The notes below the pieces were generated by a model, which was not told the origin of the DNA, did no database searches, and saw nothing but the letters and a program-made list of their open reading frames with translations. From Bacteroidales bacterium (GTDB lineage: Bacteria; Bacteroidota; Bacteroidia; Bacteroidales; NBLH01), in assembly GCA_016937695.1 (NCBI GenBank), contig JAFGWC010000056.1, forward strand, positions 1-64,000: 64,000 bases of DNA, given 5' to 3'. Made by a program: the position numbers and the translations under genes. Positions 7,674 through 16,748 of this stretch are shown here, piece after piece (position 1 is the stretch's first letter; each line of letters opens with the position of its first letter).

Positions 7674-10085
7674 ATGACTGAATTTTTAATTTTTCTGGTT
7701 TTTCTGGTTTTTATATTTATTATTACAATTTTCATTATTATTCTTAATTTAAAATCTTTTTTGGGCGTGAATTTCAGGTCAATAAAAAAGCAAATAGACC
7801 AATTATCAAATGATTTGAAAAATGTTAAAACTATTGATAGTAATGTATTGTATGAAGAAAAAATATCTGAAATAAAAGTAGACGATTTAATTAAAGAAAA
7901 AATTGAAGAAATAGAAGAAAAAATAGTTGAAGAAACAACTGAAAAGGAAAATGTTTACCAATATAAATCAAAAGAGAATATTGAAAAAATATCAAAGCAA
8001 CATAAAGAGCAATTATCTGCAAATCAGATATATGTAAAAGCAAAAAAAATAAGACAGAAAACAGATATTGAGAAATTTATTGGTGAAAACCTTATAAACA
8101 AAATTGGAATTGTTGTTTTAGTTTTGTCGCTTTTCTTTTTTGTACAATATGCAATTGGAAAAGGCTGGATAAACGATGCCGGTAGAGTTGCAATTGGAAT
8201 TTTTAGTGGTGGAGTATTAATTGGAATTGCACATTATTTAAGAAAAACATACACTGCTTTTAGTTCTGTTCTTGCAGGTGGCGGAATAGCAGTTTTATAT
8301 TCCACAATAGCGCTTGGATTTCAGTTATATTTGCTTTTTAATCAAGTACAAGCATTTTCTTTAATGGTTGTTATCACAGTATTTGCGATTTTATTATCTC
8401 TTGTTTATGATAGAAAAGAGTTAGCCGTGTTAGCGATTCTTGGTGGATTTGCAACTCCATTATCTTTAAGTACCGGCGAAGGAAATTATATCGTTCTTTT
8501 TTCATATATATTAATATTAGATATTGGAATGATTGTATTAGCTTATTTTAAAAAATGGAATATCGTTAATATAATTTCGTTTGTTCTTACTGTTATTTTG
8601 TTTATGATTTGGATGATTTCATCGAATATTGATATGAAATTACCATTTAAGGGTGCTTTAATTTTTGCAACTGCTTTTTATTTGGTGTTTTTTATTATGA
8701 ATATCATAAACAACCTAAAAGAAAACAGGAAATTTTCTGTTTTAGACTTTCTGATGGTAATTTTTAATACATTTCTATACTATGCCGCAGGAATGTTTCT
8801 ATTTGATAAGTTTAATGATGATTTTATGGGAATATTCACAGTTATTCTTGGAGTTTTTAATTTCGGTTTTGCTTTTCCATTATATAAAAGAAAGCAAATT
8901 GATAAAAACCTTGTATTTCTTTTAATTGGTTTAGTTTTAACTTTTGTTAGTTTAACTGCACCAGTTCAATTAAACGGAAATTATATAACAATGTTTTGGG
9001 CTGTAGAATCAGTTTTACTTTTATGGTTAAGTCAGCAATCAGGATTAAAATTATTGAAAATTGCCTCATTTATTGTTATATTTTTAATGATAATAAGCTT
9101 AATAATTGATTGGAATCAAGTTTATATTAATCCTCCATATGAAGCTAGTGTGTTAACTTTATTTCTAAATAAAGGATTCATTACCAGTATATTCACTATT
9201 TTATCTATTGTTGTTAATATACGATTATTAAAAAATGATGACGATATTTCTGTATTTAAAAATTTATCTGCCGAATCATTTAAATTAATTTTAGTAGTTT
9301 TCCTGATTGTGTCATTATATATCAGTTTTTTACTGGAAATTGCTTATCAGGTTAGTAGTTATTATGAATATCAGAAACTTACAAATGTTGCTGTTTCGCT
9401 TTATAACTATTTTTATTTAACAGTAATTGTAATTTGGGCTAGCAAAAAACAAATAAAATATATTTTTGAAGGCATTACAATAATAACATTTTTTAGTATA
9501 TTCATATATGTTTTTAATGTAATTCCTGAGTATATTTCTGTAAGAGATAGATATTTATTAGGTGAAATTCAAAATAATTTTAGTCTGCTTCATTTTTTTA
9601 ATTCGTTTCTGGTAATTGTACTTTGCTATTTTACATGGAAAAATATCAGTATAATGCTAAAAGAACAAAAAATATTTGGAAATATAGCAATATGGCTTTC
9701 AATAATTGTAGGTATAATTGTTTTAAGCGTTGATATAGATAATATTTTACTATATATAAGTTCGAATACTGAAAGCATAAGTGAAATTGAAAGGCAATCT
9801 CATTTAATAGCTTGGCCGATTTTATGGGGCGTAATTGCCTTTGTATTAATGATTTTGGGAATGAAAACCAATATGAAAAATTTAAGAATTATTTCATTAT
9901 TTATATTCTTTTTTACTTTATTAAAACTTTTTGCCAAAGATGTTTGGAGCATGTCTGAAGGGGGAAGAATTGCAGCTTTTATTTCACTTGGAGTTTTACT
10001 TTTAACAGTTTCATTTTTATATCAGAAATTAAGACAATTAATTTTTGAAGATGAAAAAGAAGAAGAGCTGGAAAATTTAAATTAG
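7674..10085 (+). CDS. DUF2339 polytopic membrane protein
   Basis: 803 residues. After one N-terminal membrane anchor comes a charged, Glu/Lys-rich coiled-coil-like stretch (about 40-140), then roughly twenty hydrophobic spans to the C-terminus. The first spans contain the family's conserved motifs (FIGENLINKIGIVVLVLSLF, FVQYAIGKGWI, LAILGGFATPL). The family (COG5373) has no established biochemical function. In proteobacteria it often neighbours a DUF3999 gene; here a DUF3999-like protein lies about 13 kb downstream, not adjacent. It diverges from the PAP2 operon. Confidence 0.75.
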   Translation: MTEFLIFLVFLVFIFIITIFIIILNLKSFLGVNFRSIKKQIDQLSNDLKNVKTIDSNVLYEEKISEIKVDDLIKEKIEEIEEKIVEETTEKENVYQYKSKENIEKISKQHKEQLSANQIYVKAKKIRQKTDIEKFIGENLINKIGIVVLVLSLFFFVQYAIGKGWINDAGRVAIGIFSGGVLIGIAHYLRKTYTAFSSVLAGGGIAVLYSTIALGFQLYLLFNQVQAFSLMVVITVFAILLSLVYDRKELAVLAILGGFATPLSLSTGEGNYIVLFSYILILDIGMIVLAYFKKWNIVNIISFVLTVILFMIWMISSNIDMKLPFKGALIFATAFYLVFFIMNIINNLKENRKFSVLDFLMVIFNTFLYYAAGMFLFDKFNDDFMGIFTVILGVFNFGFAFPLYKRKQIDKNLVFLLIGLVLTFVSLTAPVQLNGNYITMFWAVESVLLLWLSQQSGLKLLKIASFIVIFLMIISLIIDWNQVYINPPYEASVLTLFLNKGFITSIFTILSIVVNIRLLKNDDDISVFKNLSAESFKLILVVFLIVSLYISFLLEIAYQVSSYYEYQKLTNVAVSLYNYFYLTVIVIWASKKQIKYIFEGITIITFFSIFIYVFNVIPEYISVRDRYLLGEIQNNFSLLHFFNSFLVIVLCYFTWKNISIMLKEQKIFGNIAIWLSIIVGIIVLSVDIDNILLYISSNTESISEIERQSHLIAWPILWGVIAFVLMILGMKTNMKNLRIISLFIFFFTLLKLFAKDVWSMSEGGRIAAFISLGVLLLTVSFLYQKLRQLIFEDEKEEELENLN

Positions 10086-10139
10086 AATTTATTAATGGTA
10101 ATACTGCAAATTTAGTAGGTAATTAATTAAAATATATAT

Positions 10140-10236
10140 TGGTTATTTGTTTATACGTTTATTTGTTTATGTCATATATGCTTACACTACATAATTATGC
10201 AGCTTGTAAACAGATAAACAAATCAACAAATAACCA
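10140..10236. repeat. Long imperfect inverted repeat (30-bp arms)
   Basis: TGGTTATTTGTTTATACG... at 10140-10169 pairs with the segment ending AACAAATAACCA at 10207-10236, matching at 26 of 30 positions around a 37-base loop. A second small palindrome (GTAAATTT-TGACTG-AAATTTAC, 10239-10260) follows at once. There is no T-run, so this looks like a miniature palindromic repeat, not a simple terminator. It fills the gap between the DUF2339 and lipid kinase genes. Confidence 0.6.
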
Positions 10237-10346
10237 TAGTAAATTTTGACTGAAATTTACATCATGGTTAAGCACCCACTAAAATGGTAGTAGAACCTTA
10301 TTAATTAAGCTTTACTATATTGATATTTAGATAAATATAATTAAAA

Positions 10347-11246
10347 TTGAAAAAAGTACTATTTATAATAAATCCAATTGCTGGATCCGAAAAAAATATA
10401 CAAAACTTAGAAAAGCTTATTAAAAAAAATATCGATAAAAATAAGTTTGAACTAATTATTGAATATACTAAATATGCTTTGCATGCTACAGAAATTGCAA
10501 AACAAGCTGTTGAAAACAAAATTGAGATTGTTGTTGCAGTAGGTGGCGATGGAACTGTTAACGAAATAAGCAAATCTTTAAATAATACTGATACATCGCT
10601 TGCAATTATACCAAAAGGTTCCGGAAATGGTTTAGCAAGGTCTTTAGGCATTTCGATGAATACAAAAAAAGCTGTTAAATTGATTAACAGCTTTAATATC
10701 AGTGAAATAGATACAATAAAAATAAATGATTCAGCCTTTGTAAATGTTGCCGGAATTGGATTTGATGCTCATATTAGTCATTTATTTGCTGACTTTGGTA
10801 AAAGAGGTTTTTTTTCGTATTTAAAATTAGTATTTAAAGAGTTTTTTAGTTATAAATCTGCCGAATATTTTGTTAAAACTGAAAATCAGGAATTAAAAGT
10901 AAATGCATTTTTAATTAGTTTGGCAAACTCTTCTCAATTTGGAAATGAAGCTCATATTGCTCCTTTGGCAAAAGTTAATGATGGTTTAATCGATATTTGT
11001 ATTTTAGAAAAATTTCCAATTTGGAAAGCTTTTTTTATTGGTATAATGCTTTATAACAAGCAATTACATAAATGTAAATATTACAAATTAATTAAATCTG
11101 ATAAAGTTGAAATAGAATCGAAAAATAAAATAAAAGGACATATTGACGGGGATCCAATAATATTTGATGAAAAAATTAATGCTGTATTAACAAAAAATTC
11201 TTTAAAAGTTATTGTGCCTTATACCAAGTTGCGTTCAAAAAGATAA
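10347..11246 (+). CDS. Diacylglycerol/lipid kinase (YegS/BmrU family)
   Basis: 299 residues. The start codon is TTG, chosen because the family N-terminus (MKKVLFIINPIAGS) begins there. The nucleotide-binding signatures VVAVGGDGTVNEIS and IIPKGSGNGLARSLG are intact, as is the GHIDGDP segment of the C-terminal domain. The product is a soluble or membrane-associated lipid kinase that phosphorylates diacylglycerol or a related lipid alcohol, feeding phosphatidate back to phospholipid synthesis. The substrate within this family cannot be told from sequence. The stop codon lies inside the palindromic element that follows. Confidence 0.85.
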   Translation: MKKVLFIINPIAGSEKNIQNLEKLIKKNIDKNKFELIIEYTKYALHATEIAKQAVENKIEIVVAVGGDGTVNEISKSLNNTDTSLAIIPKGSGNGLARSLGISMNTKKAVKLINSFNISEIDTIKINDSAFVNVAGIGFDAHISHLFADFGKRGFFSYLKLVFKEFFSYKSAEYFVKTENQELKVNAFLISLANSSQFGNEAHIAPLAKVNDGLIDICILEKFPIWKAFFIGIMLYNKQLHKCKYYKLIKSDKVEIESKNKIKGHIDGDPIIFDEKINAVLTKNSLKVIVPYTKLRSKR

Positions 11247-11335
11247 AATTGAAATTGAACGTTACTTGGTATTATGCCGAGCTGCATTCATTGTAATTTT
11301 AACATAAAATTACATTTATGAATGCAAATCGGTAT
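11221..11335. repeat. Four-arm REP/BIME-like palindromic element
   Basis: Two consecutive hairpins (11221-11272 and 11274-11335) lie between convergent genes and overlap both stop codons. All four arms are versions of one unit, ATACCRAGTTGCRTTCA, in alternating orientation: 11221-11238, complement 11255-11272, 11274-11290, complement 11319-11335. The second hairpin extends inward through TGTAATTTTA/TAAAATTACA. This is the geometry of bacterial interspersed mosaic elements. It may also terminate transcription from both sides. Confidence 0.65.
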
Positions 11336-11745
11336 TAATTGTTTATTTTTCTCTTCAAATCTAAAATAAAATCTTCTGGCGCCTTTCTTGGTTTTCTGGT
11401 TTTTTCATCAACAAAAACCAAAGTTGTTTCGCCTAAATTTAGTAATTCGTTGTTTTGATTGTAAATTTCGTATTTGAATTCAATTTTAATAGAAGGTACT
11501 TTTTCTAAAATTGTTTTAATAGTAAGAAAATCGTCGTAAAAAGCTGGTTTTAAGTATTTTATATTCATTGAAACAACAGGTAACATAATTCCATTTTTTT
11601 CAATTTCTTTATATGTTAAACCGAATTCTCGCATTAATTCTGTTCTACCAACTTCATAATATTCGGCAAAAATACCATAATAAACATATCCCATTTTATC
11701 TGTTTCGCCGTACCTGACTCTTAAATTTGTATTATTTACTATCAT
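11335..11745 (-). CDS. YbgC/FadM-type acyl-CoA thioesterase (hotdog fold)
   Basis: About 136 residues from the ATG (a GTG four codons upstream is the ORF-track start). The motif VRYGETDKMGYVYYGIFAEYY... is the 4-hydroxybenzoyl-CoA-thioesterase signature, with the catalytic aspartate in ETDKMG. Members hydrolyse short-chain or aromatic acyl-CoAs, and YbgC associates with the Tol-Pal system in proteobacteria, though no tol genes are here. The stop codon overlaps the palindromic element shared with the lipid kinase gene. Confidence 0.85.
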   Translation of the reverse strand: MIVNNTNLRVRYGETDKMGYVYYGIFAEYYEVGRTELMREFGLTYKEIEKNGIMLPVVSMNIKYLKPAFYDDFLTIKTILEKVPSIKIEFKYEIYNQNNELLNLGETTLVFVDEKTRKPRKAPEDFILDLKRKINN

Positions 11746-11816
11746 TTTTTTTTTCACAAGATAAAAAAAGAACTTAATTTATAAAACAAGTACAAATTTT
11801 ACTTGAAAAATCAGAC

Positions 11817-11846
11817 TTGACAATATGCAATTAAATATTATATTTG
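11817..11846 (+). promoter_or_regulatory. Bacteroidota-type promoter of the YfiR-kinase operon
   Basis: TTG (11817-11819) and TATATTTG (11839-11846) are 19 bases apart, matching the Bacteroidetes -33/-7 consensus TTTG-N19-TAnnTTTG. The box ends 19 bases before the GTG start of the YfiR-like gene. Confidence 0.55.
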
Positions 11847-11865
11847 TTTGTAATAAAAGAATAAA

Positions 11866-12450
11866 GTGGACAATATTAAAAAAATAAACAATAAAATTAA
11901 ATTAGATAAATTACTGATTTGGATAATATTTACTATACTTTTCGTAATTAATAGTGAGTATAAAAGCTATGCGCAAAAAGTTGATGAATATAATTTAAAA
12001 ATGGCATATATTTTAAACTTTCCACTTCTTGTTGAATGGCCGGAGAATTCGAATGTAAATAATGAAAATGAACCTTTTGTAATTACAATAATTGGCGACA
12101 ATCCTTTTAACGGAAAATTTAAAGCTGTTATTGAAACAGGAAAGAAAAAAATAAAAAATAAAACAGTAGTTTTAAGACAAGTTGACAATATTGAAGAAAT
12201 TAGAAATCCGAATTTAGTATTTATTTCATCTTCAGAAAAACATGAAATTTCAAAAATTATAGATTATTTAAGTGGAAAACCAATATTAATAATTGGTGAT
12301 ACAGAAGGATATTCAAATAGAGGTGTGATGATAAATATGTTTAAAAGAAATTCAAAAATTCAATTTAATATAAATATAAAAGAAGCAAAAAAATCAAATA
12401 TGCATATTAGCTCCAGATTATTGGTTAACGCTTCAAAAGTTTATAAATAG
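11866..12450 (+). CDS. YfiR-like (DUF4154) periplasmic protein
   Basis: 194 residues with a GTG start. A signal anchor (IWIIFTILFVINSEYKSYAQ) is followed by a DUF4154 domain: NLKMAYILNFPLLVEWPEN, ITIIGDNPFNG, LVFISSSEKHEISKI, ILIIGDTEGYSNRGVMINM. In Pseudomonas, YfiR is the periplasmic repressor of the diguanylate cyclase YfiN. In Bacteroidota the family is commonly placed next to sensor kinases. The kinase gene starts 9 bp after this stop, so this protein is probably the periplasmic input module of that kinase. Confidence 0.75.
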   Translation: MDNIKKINNKIKLDKLLIWIIFTILFVINSEYKSYAQKVDEYNLKMAYILNFPLLVEWPENSNVNNENEPFVITIIGDNPFNGKFKAVIETGKKKIKNKTVVLRQVDNIEEIRNPNLVFISSSEKHEISKIIDYLSGKPILIIGDTEGYSNRGVMINMFKRNSKIQFNINIKEAKKSNMHISSRLLVNASKVYK

Positions 12451-12459
12451 TATTTTAAT

Positions 12460-14247
12460 ATGAAATATTTTTACAATTTATCGATAAAAACAAAAATAAG
12501 CTTAATAATTATTAGTATCAGCTTGTTTGCTGTTATTTTTAGTTTTTTTGTTATATCAATAAATAACGTACAAACTTTTAAAAATGATTTAGTATTACAA
12601 AATTCTTTAACTGCAAAGCTTATTTCAGAATATTTAATTTATGCAATTGCATTTGACGATACAAAAGATGCTGTTGAAACACTTGATAAATTAAACACAC
12701 AACCATTTGTTTTAAAAGCAGAATTATACGACTCAAAAGGTAAGTTTTTTGCTTCATATAAAAATAAAAAAGCTTCAAGAAAAAATCTTATTTATAAGAA
12801 TTCAAGCTTCAATTTTAGTGGCGATAAGTTACATATTTATGAATCTATTCATGCTGATGGAGAATTTTTTGGCACTTTACATTTATTAATTACAACCGAG
12901 TATTTAAATCAAAAAGTAAAAGATTATTTTTTTTTAATGCTGATAATTATTTTTGTAATGAGCTTATTTGTTGTTTTTCTGGCAAATTCATTTCAAAATA
13001 TTATTACAAAGCCTATATTAAAACTTGCAAGTTTAACACAAGAAATATCTAAAACCAACGATTACACAATTAGAATTAATAAGTTTTTTGATGATGAAAT
13101 TGGTATTTTATATGAAGGTTTTAATGAAATGCTTGAGCAAATAGTTAAAAATGAGACAAATACGAGAAAAGCTCAAACAGCCTTAATAAAATCAGAAGAA
13201 CAATTTAGCATTTTTATGCAAATGTTACCAGCCGGAGCTTTTATTAAAAACGCAGATTATACTTATAAATATGTAAATAAATTTTTAATTGATGAGTTTG
13301 ATGCACATTATTGGGTTGATAAAAATATTACATCAAATTTACCTTCAGAAAGAAAACAATTAAAAAATGAAGGCGATATTGAGGCTTTGGAAAATGTTTT
13401 TCATTTGGAGGACTCATTATATGATAATAAGAACGAACTACGATTTTTGGAAACATGGAAATTCCCAATAAAAAGACATAAAACAGAAACATTAATTGGT
13501 GGTTTTACAATTGACGTTACAAAACGAAAAAATGCTGAACAAAAAGTTAAATATTATATTAAGGAATTAGAAAGAAACAATAGTGACCTTGAAGAATTTA
13601 ATTACGTTGCAAGTCATGATTTGAGAGAGCCTTTAAGAACGATAACAAGTTATTGCGATTTATTGAAAGAAGATTTGGGCGATGAATTAAATAAAGATTC
13701 TAGTGAAGATATTAATTTTATTACTGATGCTGCCGCAAGAATGAATACTTTAATTCAGGATATATTGCAACTTTCAAGAGCCGGAAGAGTAGAATTTGAA
13801 CAAGAAGCAGTAGATCTTAATGTAATTATGTCTAATATTGTTAAAGATTTAAAACTGAAAATTGAAGAAAATTTAGCAGAAGTAAAATATAGTAACTTGC
13901 CTATCGTTAAAGGAGATGCTGTTCAATTAAGTCGTGTTTTTCAAAACTTATTAACCAATTCGTTAAAATTTAAATCAGAAAAAAAACCAATAATTGAAAT
14001 TACTACCAAGTTAAATGATGATTTTTATATTTTGAACTTTTCCGATAATGGAATTGGAATAGAAAAACAATATCATATGCAAATTTTTTCAGCCTTTAAA
14101 CGCTTGCATTCTCGAGAAGAATATGAAGGAACTGGTATAGGTTTAGCTATTTGCAAAAAAATTATTGAAAGGCATAATGGTTCAATAAGTTTAGAATCTG
14201 AAAAAAATATAGGTACAAAATTTATTATAAAGCTCAATAAATACTAG
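12460..14247 (+). CDS. Membrane sensor histidine kinase (HAMP-PAS-HisKA-HATPase)
   Basis: 595 residues. Transmembrane segments lie at about 12-34 and 155-178 and flank a periplasmic sensor of about 120 residues. HAMP (about 180-235) and a PAS-like region (about 245-350) follow. The HisKA domain has EFNYVASHDLREPLRTI with phospho-acceptor His386, and the ATPase domain carries NLLTNSLKF, DNGIGI and GTGIGLAICKKI. The SHDLREPLR form is phytochrome-kinase-like and usually pairs with small Rcp1-type receivers, which is what the next gene encodes 9 bp downstream. Signal unknown; the upstream YfiR-like protein is the obvious candidate sensor partner. Confidence 0.9.
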   Translation: MKYFYNLSIKTKISLIIISISLFAVIFSFFVISINNVQTFKNDLVLQNSLTAKLISEYLIYAIAFDDTKDAVETLDKLNTQPFVLKAELYDSKGKFFASYKNKKASRKNLIYKNSSFNFSGDKLHIYESIHADGEFFGTLHLLITTEYLNQKVKDYFFLMLIIIFVMSLFVVFLANSFQNIITKPILKLASLTQEISKTNDYTIRINKFFDDEIGILYEGFNEMLEQIVKNETNTRKAQTALIKSEEQFSIFMQMLPAGAFIKNADYTYKYVNKFLIDEFDAHYWVDKNITSNLPSERKQLKNEGDIEALENVFHLEDSLYDNKNELRFLETWKFPIKRHKTETLIGGFTIDVTKRKNAEQKVKYYIKELERNNSDLEEFNYVASHDLREPLRTITSYCDLLKEDLGDELNKDSSEDINFITDAAARMNTLIQDILQLSRAGRVEFEQEAVDLNVIMSNIVKDLKLKIEENLAEVKYSNLPIVKGDAVQLSRVFQNLLTNSLKFKSEKKPIIEITTKLNDDFYILNFSDNGIGIEKQYHMQIFSAFKRLHSREEYEGTGIGLAICKKIIERHNGSISLESEKNIGTKFIIKLNKY

Positions 14248-14256
14248 TATAAACTC

Positions 14257-14727
14257 ATGTACACTTTGGAACATAATAAAAATAATATTGCAGTTACATT
14301 ACTTGTTGAGGATAATATTGCAGATCAGCAACTTACAGTTAGAGCATTTAAAAAAGGGAAAATTAATACAAATCTACAAATAGTAAATGACGGACAAGAA
14401 GCAATGGATTATTTACTTGGCGTAGGAAAATATAGTAACCAAGAAGAATATCCATGGCCTGATTTAATTTTATTGGATATTAATATGCCAAAAAAAGATG
14501 GAAAACAAGTTTTAAAAGAAATAAGACAACATCCTGATTTAAAAACAATTCCGGTTGTAATGCTAACAACTTCTGATCAAGAAAATGATGTTTTAGATTC
14601 TTACAAATTTGGAGCTAATTCATATATAACCAAACCAGTTAGAATTAATGATTTTATTGATGTTGTTAACAAATTGGAAGAATTTTGGTTTACATTAAGT
14701 CTTTTACCACCAAAGAAACAAAAATAA
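14257..14727 (+). CDS. Single-domain response regulator (Rcp1/CheY-like)
   Basis: 156 residues, receiver domain only. VTLLVEDNIADQQL holds the acidic pocket, LILLDINMPKKDG the phospho-acceptor aspartate, MLTTSD the Thr/Ser switch and YITKP the conserved lysine. Its form (VEDNxADQ..., LLDINMPKKDG) is that of Rcp1-like partners of SHDLREPLR kinases. With no output domain it should act through protein contacts or phosphotransfer, possibly to the hybrid kinase encoded next. Confidence 0.9.
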   Translation: MYTLEHNKNNIAVTLLVEDNIADQQLTVRAFKKGKINTNLQIVNDGQEAMDYLLGVGKYSNQEEYPWPDLILLDINMPKKDGKQVLKEIRQHPDLKTIPVVMLTTSDQENDVLDSYKFGANSYITKPVRINDFIDVVNKLEEFWFTLSLLPPKKQK

Positions 14728-14753
14728 TTATATTTGTAAAAGAATAATAAATT

Positions 14754-16670
14754 GTGAAAGAAAATAAATGTACCATATTAATTATAGACGATAATCCGGC
14801 TGACCAAAATTTGCTAAAACGATATTTTAGAAAAATTGAGGTTTCCAGGGAAATTGAAATATTTACAGCATCAACAAGCGATTCTGGCATTTCGATTAGC
14901 TATTTGAACAAACCGGATATCATAATTATTGATTATTTATTAGGCAATGAAAATGGTATAGAAGTAATAAAAAAATTTAAAAATATTGGTTGCAAAGCAG
15001 AGTTTGTTCTTTTAACGGGATATGGTAGTGAAATGGTTGTTACTGATGCACTTAGAGCAGGAGCAAGCGACTATATCAATAAAGCAAATTTGTCTGTTCA
15101 GATGCTTGAACGAACAATGAGACAAATCAGGCACAAATTAGATGCAGAAGAAAAAATTAGAAAAACAGAATCAAAATTAAGCTATATTCTCGAAAAAACT
15201 AATACTGGTCTTGTTATTCTTGATTCTAAAGGTTTATTGATAGATGCTAATGAATCATATTTAAAAATGGTTGGATTTAGCTCAGTTGATTCACTTATTG
15301 GTCGTTCAATGATTGATTGGTCAGTTGAATCATGCGAAAATGAAATTAATAATGCAATTAAAAAATGTGTTGGCGAAGGCTCAATTACAGATTTTGAAAC
15401 AATTTATGTTCATCCTAATGGCGAACAAACATATGTGTTAATTAATGCTTTGTTAGAAAGTGAAAATAAAGAAAATAAGATATTTGCTATATGCAGAGAT
15501 ATTACAGAAATAAAACTTTATGAAAACAGCTTAAAACAAGCAAAAACAAAAGCCGAAGAATCAGATAATTTAAAATCAGCATTTCTTGCAAATATGAGTC
15601 ATGAAATTAGAACTCCAATGAATGCTATTATCGGTTTTGCTGATTTATTGAGTAAACCATATACACCTGAAAATGAAAAAGAGAAATATTATAATATAAT
15701 TAAAAATAGTGGAAATAGCTTGCTCAATATAATTGATGATATTATAGATTTATCCAAAATTGAAGTAGAAAAAATTGAAATCTATAAACAAAATTTTGAT
15801 GCGAATAAATTATTAAAAACTCTTTACATTACATATTCTCAATATTCTAATTCTAAAATTGAATTTGATTACGATAATAAACAAACTAATATTGAAATTA
15901 TTATAAATTCAGACCAGCAAAGGTTTAAACAGATTTTTGATAATCTTTTAAATAATGCATTTAAATTTACTGATGCCGGAAAAATTAATTTTGGATATAA
16001 AATTGAAAAAAATAATAAAATCCTTTTTTATGTTAAAGATACAGGTATTGGAATTATAAAAAATAAACAAGAAATTATTTTCGATAGATTTAGAAAAATT
16101 GAAGATAATAATACTAAACTTTACAGAGGAACAGGATTAGGATTAACAATATCAAAAAAACTAATAGGACTTTTGGGTGGAGAAATATGGGTGGAATCGG
16201 AATTAGGAAAAGGCTCCGAATTTTATTTTAAATTACCATATAAACATACTACTAAAAAAAATATTCAAGAAAAAGATAAAATGATAGATACAGACACTAT
16301 TCAAAATTGGGGAGATAAAACATTATTAATAGTAGAAGACGAAGAATTAAATTATTTGTTTTTAGAAAAGCTATTAGCTCCTACTAAAGCATTGATTATC
16401 AGAGCTAGAACAGGAATTGAAGCTGTAGAAAATGTTAAAAATAATAAATCTATAGATTTAATTTTAATGGATATTAAATTACCGGAAATGGATGGTGTTA
16501 CTGCAACTAAAGCAATTAAAAATATTTTTCCTGATTTACCAATTATTGCTCAAACTGCATATGCGATGATAGGAGACAAAGATGAATTTTTAATTGCCGG
16601 TTGTGATGATTATATTGCAAAACCTATTAATGCTGTAAAATTAATTTCTAAAATGAAAAAGCTTTTATAG
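14754..16670 (+). CDS. Soluble hybrid histidine kinase (REC-PAS-HisKA-HATPase-REC)
   Basis: 638 residues from a GTG start. Domain order: receiver (about 1-125; [20 protein letters not shown]), PAS (about 140-255), HisKA with [19 protein letters not shown] and phospho-acceptor His283, HATPase ([27 protein letters not shown]), and a second receiver (about 520-638; [30 protein letters not shown]). No membrane spans, so the kinase is cytoplasmic. The N-terminal receiver can accept phosphate from the upstream kinase or its Rcp1-like regulator, so the four-gene set reads as a phosphorelay. Confidence 0.9.
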   Translation: MKENKCTILIIDDNPADQNLLKRYFRKIEVSREIEIFTASTSDSGISISYLNKPDIIIIDYLLGNENGIEVIKKFKNIGCKAEFVLLTGYGSEMVVTDALRAGASDYINKANLSVQMLERTMRQIRHKLDAEEKIRKTESKLSYILEKTNTGLVILDSKGLLIDANESYLKMVGFSSVDSLIGRSMIDWSVESCENEINNAIKKCVGEGSITDFETIYVHPNGEQTYVLINALLESENKENKIFAICRDITEIKLYENSLKQAKTKAEESDNLKSAFLANMSHEIRTPMNAIIGFADLLSKPYTPENEKEKYYNIIKNSGNSLLNIIDDIIDLSKIEVEKIEIYKQNFDANKLLKTLYITYSQYSNSKIEFDYDNKQTNIEIIINSDQQRFKQIFDNLLNNAFKFTDAGKINFGYKIEKNNKILFYVKDTGIGIIKNKQEIIFDRFRKIEDNNTKLYRGTGLGLTISKKLIGLLGGEIWVESELGKGSEFYFKLPYKHTTKKNIQEKDKMIDTDTIQNWGDKTLLIVEDEELNYLFLEKLLAPTKALIIRARTGIEAVENVKNNKSIDLILMDIKLPEMDGVTATKAIKNIFPDLPIIAQTAYAMIGDKDEFLIAGCDDYIAKPINAVKLISKMKKLL

Positions 16671-16748
16671 TTCTTTTTTTCTCTGAAAAAATGTCTCAAC
16701 GTATAAACTTTGATAAATAGTATTGGCTAATGAGTAAATAATTTATTT

